From contig CAZKFR010000010.1 in assembly GCA_964552015.1 (NCBI GenBank), forward strand, positions 10,260 through 74,259: DNA of 64,000 nt. The letters are read 5' to 3'. This DNA is from Rhodocaloribacter sp964552015 (GTDB taxonomy: Bacteria > Bacteroidota > Rhodothermia > Rhodothermales > ISCAR-4553). The notes under the pieces were generated by a model, which saw nothing but the letters and a program-made list of their open reading frames with translations, did not search any database and was not told where the DNA came from. A program made the position numbers and the translations under genes. Shown here one piece after another: positions 25,698 to 33,572 of the stretch; within the stretch, counting starts at the first letter, position 1, and the number at the start of each line of letters is the position of its first letter.

Positions 25698-27301
25698 GAG
25701 CGGAAACGTTCGTGGAGGACGACGGGCAGGGCCCGGATGAGGTCGGTGGCGACGAGGCTGCGGGGATCGTGCCGGGCGGCATAGTGCTCGGCGGCGGCGG
25801 CGCCCAGGTGGAGGGCGGCCACGGCGGCGTGTTCCGGCGGCATGCCCTGGGCGAGGAGGCCTGCGCACAGCCCCGCCAGCACGTCGCCCGTGCCGGCCGT
25901 GGCCAGCGCCGGGTGCGCCGGGGCGACGTAGGCCGTGCCATCCGGACAGGCCACGACCGAGGGCATGCCCTTGAGCAGGAGGACGACGTTCCACCGTTCG
26001 GCAAAGGTGCGGGCCGTGCGGAGGCGGTCGGTCAGGTCCACGTCGTCGCCGGCCAGGCGGCGGAACTCGCCCGCGTGGGGCGTGAGGATCCACCGGCCCG
26101 CGGCGTGCCGGCTCAGCAGGTCGGTGTGGCCGGCCAGGGCCTGCAGGCCGTCGGCGTCGAGGACGACGGGCACGTCCGTGGCCCGGAGCAGGTCGCGGAC
26201 GAAGGCGCCGGTGCCGGGCCGGCGTCCCAGCCCCGGCCCGACGAGCAGGGCCCGGGCCCGCTCCAGCCAGCGGGCCAGCACGGCGTGCCCCTCGGCGCGG
26301 AGGCCGTCGGCGTCATCGGGCAACGGGACGGTGGCGACTTCGGTCAGGTGGGCGGCGATGGCCGCCCGGGCCGAGGCCGGGCAGGCACACAGTACGTAGC
26401 CGCTGCCGGCGCGGGCCGCCGCCTCGGACGCCATCACGGGCGCCCCGGTGAAGTCGGGCGAGCCGCCGACGACGAGCGCCAGCCCGACGCTGTACTTGTG
26501 GGCGTCGGGCGGGCGTTCGGGCAGCCACGCCCGGATGGCCTCGTCCGTGGCGCGGAGCCCGCAGCCCGGCTCACGCCGGAGGCGCTCCAGGACGAAGCCG
26601 GGCAGACCGATGTCCACCACGGCGACGTGCCCGGCGCGGAGGGGGCCCTCGCCCAGGAACAGGCCGGCCTTCAGGGCGCCCATCGTGACCGTCAGCGTGG
26701 CCCGGACGGCCTCCCCGAGGACGACGCCCGTGTCGCTGTGCAGCCCCGTGGGCAGGTCCAGCGCCACGACGGGGGCCGGGCGCTCGTTGAGCCAGCGCAC
26801 GTAGTCGATCAGGGGCGGGCGCAGGGCGCTCGTGAGGCCCGTGCCGAGCAGGGCATCCACATAGAGGTCGGCCCCCTCGAAGGCACCGAGCGCATCGGGG
26901 GTGTGCCGGAGGTGCAGGTGCAGGGAGCCCCTGGGGGCGTGGTCGGCCAGGCATTGCAGCAGGCGCAGGTTGTGGGCGGCGTCGGCGCTGAGGTCGTCAG
27001 CCGCGGCCGGGGTGAGGACGTCGACGCGGGCGCCGCGCTCGGAGAGGACCCGCGCCACCACCAGCCCGTCGCCGCCGTTGTTGCCCTTGCCACAGCAGAT
27101 CACGACGCGGCGGCCCCGGAGCGGGCCGAACCGCTCTTCGATGAGGGCCGCCGCCCCGCGCCCGGCCGTCTCCATGAGCGTGAAGCCGGGCAGGCCGAAC
27201 GTCTCGATCGTGTAACGGTCCGCCGCCCGCATGGCGTCGGCCGTGAGGAGGGGGTGCACGTCGGGCATCATGGCATACAGGCGGATGGAGGGGATCGGCA
27301 C
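25694..27301 (-). CDS. nnr: bifunctional NAD(P)H-hydrate epimerase / ADP-dependent NAD(P)H-hydrate dehydratase
   Basis: A 535-residue fusion that repairs hydrated NADH/NADPH. The N-terminal YjeF epimerase half (about 1-225) has GKGNNGGDGLVVAR and LDLPTGLHSDTG. The C-terminal carbohydrate-kinase-like dehydratase half has VVGGSPDFTGAPVMASEAAARAG, VLDADGLQAL, LTPHAGEFRRL and GTGDVLAGLCAGLL. In-frame ATGs at 27271 and 27268 would remove a short N-terminal extension and are plausible starts. It is fourth in a tightly packed minus-strand row from 29601 to 25329. Confidence 0.95.
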   Translation of the reverse strand: MPIPSIRLYAMMPDVHPLLTADAMRAADRYTIETFGLPGFTLMETAGRGAAALIEERFGPLRGRRVVICCGKGNNGGDGLVVARVLSERGARVDVLTPAAADDLSADAAHNLRLLQCLADHAPRGSLHLHLRHTPDALGAFEGADLYVDALLGTGLTSALRPPLIDYVRWLNERPAPVVALDLPTGLHSDTGVVLGEAVRATLTVTMGALKAGLFLGEGPLRAGHVAVVDIGLPGFVLERLRREPGCGLRATDEAIRAWLPERPPDAHKYSVGLALVVGGSPDFTGAPVMASEAAARAGSGYVLCACPASARAAIAAHLTEVATVPLPDDADGLRAEGHAVLARWLERARALLVGPGLGRRPGTGAFVRDLLRATDVPVVLDADGLQALAGHTDLLSRHAAGRWILTPHAGEFRRLAGDDVDLTDRLRTARTFAERWNVVLLLKGMPSVVACPDGTAYVAPAHPALATAGTGDVLAGLCAGLLAQGMPPEHAAVAALHLGAAAAEHYAARHDPRSLVATDLIRALPVVLHERFRS

Positions 27302-27305
27302 GGCT

Positions 27306-29003
27306 TCAACGCGGAAGGGGCGCCGCCGGATGCCTCACCCGCAGCGTGTCGTCGACGATCGTTTCCCAGCGGGGCCGGACGGCGGGGAGGACGTCGCTCC
27401 AGGTGGCGGGTTCGGCGGGCCGGTAGGGCCGGAGGCGGCCGCCGTCCCAGCGGCCGTTGCCGTCCCGGTCGGCGAAGGCGCGGACGCGGTAGCGCCGTCC
27501 GCCCGGCAGGTCGCGGAAGAGGAACAGGCCGGACGTGTCCGGAACGGCGGTGCGCAGGGGGGTCTTGCCGCCGGCCTCGAAGAGTTCGACGACGAGCGTC
27601 CCGGTCGTGTCGTCGCCGGCGACGTAGCCGCCGAGCGCGCCCGTCTCGTCCGGGGTCATCCGGCGGAAGCGGCGTACGTACACGGTGTCGGCCCCCAGGG
27701 GGCGGGCATCGACCCGGACCTCGAAGGGACCGCCGGGCCAGGGGTCGAGCGTGAGGCGGTAGGTGACGCCGTCCGGCGTGGTCGTCCGGTACGCGAGGGC
27801 CTGCCCGGCGGTGTCGCGCACGGCGACGAGGCGGGCCATCCGGGTGCTGTCGACGGGCTGGTTGAAGCGCACGCCGGGCCGCTCGCCCGGGGCGAGCACG
27901 TAGGGGTCGGCGGCGGCCGAGTCCGGCACGAAGGCCCGGAAGCGCAGGGCGAGCGTGTCGGGCGTCGCGGGCGGTACGAACCGCGCCGTGCCCTCGCGGA
28001 CGGCGTTGCCGCTGGAGTCGACGACGGCGTGCACGTGGAGGCGGTGCGGCACCGGCGCGAGCGGGTCGGTCAGGACGAAGACGCGCAGCGGGTCCTCCGG
28101 CACCTGGTAGACGGCGCGGACGGGCCGCGGGGCGCCGGCCACGGAGTCGACGACGAGCCAGCCGGCGGGGTCGGTGGAGGCGAGCCGCACCGGGTCGGAG
28201 AAGCGGAGGGCGAGGCGGCGGTTCGAGCGGGGCTGCACCTGCCGGAGCACCGGCGGGAGGGTGTCGAGCGTGGTGAGGACCCACGTCCGTTCGAGGGAGG
28301 CGTCGAGCGTGTCGGGCACGAGCGCCGGGGCCGGGGGCGCCGCAAAGGCTTCGAGCGGGTCCGGACGGCGGTTGCGGTTGCGGTCCCGGAGGGCGATGAC
28401 GAAGAACGGCGCATCGCTCAGGTAGTCGAGGTGGAAACGGCCCTCGGTGTCCGTCTGCGTGCGGAAGGCGGGGCGGGGCGGGAGGGAGTCCGGCGCGGCG
28501 CCGCCGGGGGCCGGATAGGCGTAGACGTCGAGACCCGGCACGCCGGTGCCGCGCACGGCGTCGAGGACGCGGCCGGCGAGGCGGCCGCGGTCGAGGCGGT
28601 CGCCGGTGGAGAAGGCCAGCGTGATCGGCTGGCGCAGCGCCACCCCGCGCAGGTCGCGCAGGTTGGTGTCGAGCGTGAGGATGTACGTGGTGGCGGGGCG
28701 GAGCGGTTCGGGCAGGCGGATGACCACGCGCCGCCCGTGCCAGTCGAAGGCGGGCGGCCGGTCGAAGTCGGGCACGATGGAGAAGGCGCGGGCAAAGGAG
28801 CCCTCATCGACGTATTCAGAGAACGTCAGCTCGATCCGGTCCGTGGCGACGCGGAGGGCGCCGTCGGGCGGGTCGGCGGCTTCGAGGGCGGGGGGCGTCT
28901 GGTCCGGCGGTCCGCCCGGCGGCATCTGGGGCGTGGCGCAGGCCGCCAGGGCCATCAGCAGGGGGAGGACGAACCGGAGGGGCGTCGTCGGGTGGTGGCG
29001 CAT
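27306..29003 (-). CDS. Ig-like (SbsA-type) domain lipoprotein
   Basis: A 565-residue predicted lipoprotein: signal RFVLPLLMALAAC with the lipobox LAAC at about residues 18-22. A bacterial Ig-like SbsA domain follows (TPPALEAADPPDGALRVATDRIELTFSEYVD). Repeated beta-rich segments come next, including a carboxypeptidase-regulatory-like stretch (GRVLDAVRGTGVPGLDVYAY) and two DRDGNGRWD / DRNRNRRPD calcium-loop-like motifs. The role is probably structural or surface-exposed. GGAGGA lies upstream of the ATG, 4 nt after the preceding gene. It lies 4 bp before the nnr start. Confidence 0.75.
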   Translation of the reverse strand: MRHHPTTPLRFVLPLLMALAACATPQMPPGGPPDQTPPALEAADPPDGALRVATDRIELTFSEYVDEGSFARAFSIVPDFDRPPAFDWHGRRVVIRLPEPLRPATTYILTLDTNLRDLRGVALRQPITLAFSTGDRLDRGRLAGRVLDAVRGTGVPGLDVYAYPAPGGAAPDSLPPRPAFRTQTDTEGRFHLDYLSDAPFFVIALRDRNRNRRPDPLEAFAAPPAPALVPDTLDASLERTWVLTTLDTLPPVLRQVQPRSNRRLALRFSDPVRLASTDPAGWLVVDSVAGAPRPVRAVYQVPEDPLRVFVLTDPLAPVPHRLHVHAVVDSSGNAVREGTARFVPPATPDTLALRFRAFVPDSAAADPYVLAPGERPGVRFNQPVDSTRMARLVAVRDTAGQALAYRTTTPDGVTYRLTLDPWPGGPFEVRVDARPLGADTVYVRRFRRMTPDETGALGGYVAGDDTTGTLVVELFEAGGKTPLRTAVPDTSGLFLFRDLPGGRRYRVRAFADRDGNGRWDGGRLRPYRPAEPATWSDVLPAVRPRWETIVDDTLRVRHPAAPLPR

Positions 29004-29007
29004 CGGC

Positions 29008-29601
29008 TCATCCTCCGTCGTCGGCGCGGTCGCTGCGGAGCGTGAAGAGCAGGTAGAGGCCCACGGCCGTGGCGGCGGTGAGGACGGCCGGCTCCAGGTA
29101 GCGGCGCACCCAGCCCGGCCCGGGGGGCGTGCCCTGCGTCTCGGGGTAGGCCTCCGATTCGACCCGGGCGAGGGCGTCGCGCGGGATCGTGTCGGTGCGG
29201 GTCTGCTCGCAGCGATCGTCACGGAGCAGGCGCCCGTCCGGCGCGGCGAAGGTGTAGCGCAGGGCCAGCGTGACGGTGCGCCGCAGGCGGCCGCCGTCCG
29301 CCTTCGCATAGGCCACCCGGGCCGTCTCGACGGCATAGCGGAGCCAGGGCCGGGGCGGCGACGCCGGCGCGTCGGGGGTGTAGACGGCATAGCCGCGGGC
29401 CTGCCAGCGCTGCACGAGGGCGGTGTGGAGGTAGGGCATGGCCGCGGGCGCGTCGAGGCGGAAGGCGCGGGCGGTGTCCGGCACGGCCTCCAGGCAGGCG
29501 AGGGCCATCTCCTCGTACAGGGCCTGGTTCGTCGGCTGGGCGCGGGCGCTCAGCATCGGCGCCAGGCAGCAGGCAAAGAGGCAGAGGCGTCGGAGCAACA
29601 T
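29008..29601 (-). CDS. exported protein of unknown function with C-terminal membrane anchor
   Basis: A 197-residue protein with a signal peptide (LCLFACCLAPMLSARAQ, cleavage after about residue 21) and a C-terminal membrane span (about 168-187, LTAATAVGLYLLFTL) before a short charged tail. The middle has a mixed alpha/beta pattern (HTALVQRWQARGYAVYTPD). I do not recognise a family. It is first in the minus-strand row that includes the Ig-like lipoprotein, so an envelope role is possible. Confidence 0.6.
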   Translation of the reverse strand: MLLRRLCLFACCLAPMLSARAQPTNQALYEEMALACLEAVPDTARAFRLDAPAAMPYLHTALVQRWQARGYAVYTPDAPASPPRPWLRYAVETARVAYAKADGGRLRRTVTLALRYTFAAPDGRLLRDDRCEQTRTDTIPRDALARVESEAYPETQGTPPGPGWVRRYLEPAVLTAATAVGLYLLFTLRSDRADDGG

Positions 29602-29681
29602 CGGGCGGCCGGAACGTGGAAGGCGACAACGACGGGCGACCGGGCGGCCCGAGGCGCGTCCCGGCCGCCCGCACGCGGCCC

Positions 29682-29710
29682 AAAATCCGAAATCCGCCGT
29701 CGAAAGTCCA
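29682..29710. repeat. short AT-rich heptad-like repeat in a spacer
   Basis: CAAAATCCGAAATCCG followed by related units, with a 7-bp step (AAATCCG twice). It lies in the 130-bp spacer between glutamate dehydrogenase and the exported protein gene. Confidence 0.4.
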
Positions 29711-29731
29711 ACGCCGGGGCGCCGGCGCCGT

Positions 29732-31039
29732 TCAGGCGTAGATGCCGCGCAGGCGCAGGGCCGTGGCCACCTTGTCGATAGCCAGCACGTAGGCCCCGAT
29801 GCGGAGCGTGACGTCGTACTGCTCGGCAGCCTGATAGACGTTGTCGAAGGCGGCTCGCATCATCCGGTCGAGCCGCCGGTTGACGCGGTCGATGGTCCAG
29901 AAGTAGCCCTGGCGGTCCTGCACCCATTCGAAGTACGAGACCGTGACACCGCCAGCATTGGCGAGGATGTCCGGGATGACGAGAGAACCGTTTTCCTTGA
30001 GGATCTCGTCGGCGGCGGGGGTGGTGGGGCCGTTGGCGCCTTCGGCGATGATCTTGGCCCGGATGTGGGGCGCGTTGTGCTTGGTGATCTGGTCCTCCTT
30101 GGCGCACGGGGCCAGCACGTCCACCTCGAGCGTAAGCAGTTCGTCGTTCGTGATGCGCTCGGCCTCGGGGTAGCCCTCGAGCTGGCCTTTGTTGCGGGCC
30201 GCGTAGTCGATCATCGCATGGATGTCCAGGCCGTTCTCGTTGTAGTAGCCGCCGGTGACGTCGCTGACGGCGACGACCTTGCAGCCCTGCTCGGCCAGCA
30301 GTTTGGCGGCGACGGAGCCCACGTTGCCGAAGCCCTGCACGGCGACAGTGCATTCGGCCGGGCGCAGGCCCAGGCGCTCCATGGCTGAGAGCGTGACCGT
30401 CATGACGCCGCGGCCGGTGGCCTCACGCCGCCCCAGCGAGCCGCCCAGGATGATGGGCTTGCCGGTGACGACGGCATTCTCGGTACGACGGGCGTGCATC
30501 GAGTAGGTGTCCAGGATCCACGCCATGATCTGCTCGTTCGTGTTCATGTCCGGCGCGGGGATGTCGCGGTCCGGGCCGAAGACGTCGAGCAGGTTGGCCG
30601 TGTAGCGGCGGGTCAGGCGTTCGAGCTCGCCCGGGCTCATCTCGCGCGGGTTGCACACGACGCCCCCCTTGGCTCCGCCGAAGGGCACGCCGATGACGGC
30701 ACATTTCCACGTCATCCAGGCGGCGAGGGCCTTCACCTCGTCCAGCGTCACGTCCGGCGCGTAGCGGATGCCGCCCTTGCCGGGGCCGAGCACTTCGTTG
30801 TGGATCACCCGGATGCCCTCGAACACCTTCATCCGGCCGTCGTCCATCACCACGGGGACGGCGGTGATGTGGATGCGCGCGGGCGTCGTCAGGTACTCGT
30901 AGAAGCCGGGGTCGAGTTCGAGGATCTGCGCGGCCACGTCGAAGCGCTTGACCATGGCCTCGAAGGGGTTCTCGTGGTCGCGGATGGGGGCGGGTTCCTT
31001 GTAGATGGCCCGCTCGTACACGTTGCGGTTGAACGGCAT
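29732..31039 (-). CDS. gdhA: Glu/Leu/Phe/Val family glutamate dehydrogenase
   Basis: A 435-residue hexameric-type glutamate dehydrogenase (2-oxoglutarate plus ammonia to glutamate). The substrate site includes GKGGIRYAPDVT and AAWMTWKCAVIGVPFGGAKGGV (catalytic Lys), then PAPDMNTNEQIMAWILDTY. The nucleotide fold shows VAVQGFGNVGSVAAKLLAEQG (GxGxxG-type). The cofactor, NAD or NADP, cannot be decided safely. It is divergent from the SpoU methyltransferase gene. A palindromic hairpin lies in the shared spacer. The gene name is the generic one for the family. Confidence 0.93.
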   Translation of the reverse strand: MPFNRNVYERAIYKEPAPIRDHENPFEAMVKRFDVAAQILELDPGFYEYLTTPARIHITAVPVVMDDGRMKVFEGIRVIHNEVLGPGKGGIRYAPDVTLDEVKALAAWMTWKCAVIGVPFGGAKGGVVCNPREMSPGELERLTRRYTANLLDVFGPDRDIPAPDMNTNEQIMAWILDTYSMHARRTENAVVTGKPIILGGSLGRREATGRGVMTVTLSAMERLGLRPAECTVAVQGFGNVGSVAAKLLAEQGCKVVAVSDVTGGYYNENGLDIHAMIDYAARNKGQLEGYPEAERITNDELLTLEVDVLAPCAKEDQITKHNAPHIRAKIIAEGANGPTTPAADEILKENGSLVIPDILANAGGVTVSYFEWVQDRQGYFWTIDRVNRRLDRMMRAAFDNVYQAAEQYDVTLRIGAYVLAIDKVATALRLRGIYA

Positions 31040-31182
31040 GGCGTGAACAGGTAAGGGTTGGGTGAGCGGCGTCAGGCAGAGCGTGGAGGCCGTCGGCCTC
31101 GATGCAGGGGTGGAGGTCGGCGGGGCTGGCTCCGTCCGGGCCGGGAATACGTAAAGGGAATCCGGGTGAAGGGTGGGCCGAA

Positions 31183-31200
31183 ATCGGAAGGGCTTCCGAT
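31183..31200. other. 18-nt palindromic hairpin in the gdhA/rRNA-methyltransferase divergent spacer
   Basis: ATCGGAAG-GG-CTTCCGAT followed by ACGTTTTTG on the plus strand. It could be a regulator site or, read on the plus strand, a small terminator-like hairpin. The minus-strand context AAAAACGTATCG also occurs upstream of the CDP-alcohol phosphatidyltransferase (near 48550). Confidence 0.4.
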
Positions 31201-31238
31201 ACGTTTTTGCCAATCTACGCACAGACGACGAAATTCGG

Positions 31239-32045
31239 ATGCGAAAACACGTCGAATCTTTGGAGGGTGCGGTGGGACTGACGGAGCGTCGCCGGAAGGA
31301 GATCGCGTCGCTGGCGCGGCGCAAGTACCGGGAGCGGCTGGGGCAGGTGCTCGTGGAGGGGGTGCGTTCGGTGGAGGCGGCCGTGGCGGCGGGGGCGCCA
31401 CTGCTGGAGCTGGTCGTCGGCGAGGGGGTGCGGGCGGAGGCGCGCGTCCGGGCGCTGCTGGCGCGGGCCGGCGTGCCGGTGCACGTCGTGCCGGATGCGG
31501 TGGTGGCCCGGCTCTCCGACGTGCAGGCCAGCCAGGGCGTGCTCGCCGTGGCCCGTGCCGTGCTGGTGCCCCCGGCGACGCTCACCACGCTCCACCGCGT
31601 CCTCGTGCTCGACGGCCTGCAGGACCCCGGCAACGTGGGGACGATCCTCCGCACGGCGGCCTGGTTCGGCGTCGAGGCCGTGCTCGCCGGGCCCGGCACC
31701 GCCGACTTCTTCAACCCGAAGGCCGTGCGCGCCGCCATGGGGGGGCTGTGGGACGTGCGCCTGGCCCGTACCGGCGACCTGCCCGCCGCGCTGGCGGGCC
31801 TGCGCGCCGCCGGCTTCGCCCTCTACGGCGCCGACCTCGCGGGCGAGGACGCCCGCACCTGGCAGCCGGCCACCCCCTCGGCCCTCGTCCTCGGCAGCGA
31901 GGCGCACGGCCTCGCGCCCGCCGTGGCCGCCGCCCTCGACGCCCGCGTGACGGTGCCCGGCCACGCCGCCCGCCGCGGCGCCGAGTCGCTCAACGTGGCC
32001 GTGGCCGCCGGCATCCTCCTCTATGCCTGGGCCGGGCCGGTGTGA
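31239..32045 (+). CDS. TrmH/SpoU family RNA 2'-O-methyltransferase
   Basis: A 268-residue SPOUT methyltransferase with an N-terminal substrate-binding domain (RRKYRERLGQVLVEGVRSV). Its trefoil-knot core has motif 1 LDGLQDPGNVGTILRTA, motif 2 LVLGSEAHGL and motif 3 ESLNVAVAAGILLY. It methylates ribose in rRNA or tRNA; which site is not readable. ATG 31239 was used; GTG 31272 (VGLTERRRKEIASL) matches the family start better and gives 257 residues. A hairpin with GGGGCGCT/AGCGCCCC arms follows the stop. Confidence 0.9.
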   Translation: MRKHVESLEGAVGLTERRRKEIASLARRKYRERLGQVLVEGVRSVEAAVAAGAPLLELVVGEGVRAEARVRALLARAGVPVHVVPDAVVARLSDVQASQGVLAVARAVLVPPATLTTLHRVLVLDGLQDPGNVGTILRTAAWFGVEAVLAGPGTADFFNPKAVRAAMGGLWDVRLARTGDLPAALAGLRAAGFALYGADLAGEDARTWQPATPSALVLGSEAHGLAPAVAAALDARVTVPGHAARRGAESLNVAVAAGILLYAWAGPV

Positions 32046-32058
32046 AAAAAAGAGGCGG

Positions 32059-32086
32059 GGGGCGCTTCGCTGCGGGGGAGCGCCCC
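32059..32086 (+). terminator. probable terminator after the SpoU methyltransferase gene
   Basis: GGGGCGCT (32059-32066) pairs with AGCGCCCC (32079-32086) around a 12-nt loop, then GGTTTCT. A stable stem with a weak T run. Confidence 0.5.
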
Positions 32087-32218
32087 GGTTTCTGGGTGCG
32101 CCGGAGGCGTCGTGGCCGGGCACGTCCCCGTCCGTCCGCCCGTCGCGTGGCCTCACCGTCTCATCCCGCCGCTTCCCGCGCGGGGTGCCGGAGATGGTGG
32201 AAAAGCCGTATATTCCCG

Positions 32219-32224
32219 GATCGG
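32219..32224 (+). promoter_or_regulatory. putative -10 box TATATT upstream of alanine dehydrogenase
   Basis: TATATT preceded by AAAAGCCG, 35 bp before the ATG at 32259. The same GCCGTATATTC context occurs upstream of the SPT-like gene on the other strand. Confidence 0.45.
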
Positions 32225-32258
32225 CCTTTCTCGTTCATCTTCCGGTCGGCACGTCGGT

Positions 32259-33479
32259 ATGGAAGTTCCTGCGCTACAGAGTTTTGCCCTCGAAGGCGGG
32301 CTGCTCACGATGGAGAAGCCCCTGCGGGTGGGGGAGCGGCACACCTCGCTGCGCATCGGCATTCCGCGCGAGATCTCGAACGAGGAACGGCGCGTGGCGC
32401 TGGCGCCGGGCGGCATCCAGACGCTGGTGGCCAACCGGCACGAGGTCTACGTGGAAAAGGGGGCGGGGGAGCAGGCCCACTTCAGCGACGAGCGCTACGC
32501 CGAGGCCGGCGCCGAACTGGTCGAGAGCTCGGCCGACCTCTACAGCAAGTGCGAGTTGATCGTGAAGGTGGGGCCGCCGTGTGAGGAGGAGCTGGCCCTG
32601 CTGCAGGAGAAGCAGATCCTCATCTCGGCGCTCCACCTGGGGGGAACCTCCCCGGCCTTCCTGCACCGCCTGATGGAGCTGAACATCACCGGCATCGGGT
32701 TCGAGTTTATCCGCGAGACGGACGGCACGCTGCCCATCGTGCGGATGATGCACGAGATCATGGGGTCGATGGCCGTGCAGATCGCCGCGCACTACCTGGA
32801 GAGCGGCGGCGGCGGCAAGGGGGTCATGCTCGGCGGTATCTCCGGCGTGCCCCCCTCGACGGTCGTCATCCTCGGCGCCGGCGTCGTGGGCGAGTGGGCC
32901 GCCCGCACGGCGCTCGGCTTCGGGGCGCACGTCATCGTGCTGGACAACGACCTGAGCGCCCTGCGCGTCATGGAACACTACCTGGACCGCCGCATCACCA
33001 CGGCCATGGCCACCGAGCAGTACCTGCGGCAGGCCGTCGCCCGCGCCGACGTGGTCATCGGCGCCATGATGTCCGCCGGGCAGCGCGCCCCGGTCGTCGT
33101 CACCGAGGACATGGTGGCCTCGATGCGCCCCGGCTCGGTCATCGTCGATGCCGTCATCGACCAGGGCGGCTGCATCGAGACGAGCCGCCCGACGACCCAC
33201 TCGGAGCCGACCTTCGTCAAGCACGGCGTCATCCATTACTGCATCCCCAACATGCCGTCGAACGCCGCCCGCACGGCCACCTATGCGCTCACGAACGTGC
33301 TCGTCCCGTACCTGCTCAAGATCGGCGAGGCCGGTTCGATCAACGAGGCGCTCTGGCAGGACGTGGGCCTGCGCAATGGCACCTACGTCTACCGCCGTCA
33401 CCTGACGAAGAAGAGCCTGGCGAACATGTTCGGGATGCCCTACCGCGATATCGAGCTGCTCATCGCGTCGGGCATCTGA
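32259..33479 (+). CDS. ald: alanine dehydrogenase
   Basis: A 406-residue NAD-dependent alanine dehydrogenase/PNT family protein. The N-terminal domain is IGIPREISNEERRVALAPGG (substrate Arg/Lys region) with IVKVGPPCEEELALLQEKQI. The NAD domain has VVILGAGVVGEWAARTALGFGAHVIVLD and the C-terminal lobe IHYCIPNMPSNAARTATYALTN. It interconverts alanine and pyruvate plus ammonia. Some relatives in this branch carry the longer N-terminus seen here (MEVPALQSFALEGGLLTMEKP). A downstream ATG at the MEKP position would shorten it by 17 residues. Confidence 0.93.
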   Translation: MEVPALQSFALEGGLLTMEKPLRVGERHTSLRIGIPREISNEERRVALAPGGIQTLVANRHEVYVEKGAGEQAHFSDERYAEAGAELVESSADLYSKCELIVKVGPPCEEELALLQEKQILISALHLGGTSPAFLHRLMELNITGIGFEFIRETDGTLPIVRMMHEIMGSMAVQIAAHYLESGGGGKGVMLGGISGVPPSTVVILGAGVVGEWAARTALGFGAHVIVLDNDLSALRVMEHYLDRRITTAMATEQYLRQAVARADVVIGAMMSAGQRAPVVVTEDMVASMRPGSVIVDAVIDQGGCIETSRPTTHSEPTFVKHGVIHYCIPNMPSNAARTATYALTNVLVPYLLKIGEAGSINEALWQDVGLRNGTYVYRRHLTKKSLANMFGMPYRDIELLIASGI

Positions 33480-33509
33480 GGCGGGCAGGCGATGCCAGTC
33501 GGCGGGCCG

Positions 33510-33538
33510 TTGACTGACTCCGTGCCACCGGCTATGTT
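33510..33538 (+). promoter_or_regulatory. promoter TTGACT-N17-TATGTT
   Basis: TTGACT at 33510-33515 and TATGTT at 33533-33538, 17 bp apart, 34 bp before the ATG at 33573. The -35 hexamer and spacing are identical to those of the long RNA promoter. Confidence 0.65.
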
Positions 33539-33572
33539 TCGGGCGGAACGAACACGACACGGAGGTACCCTC

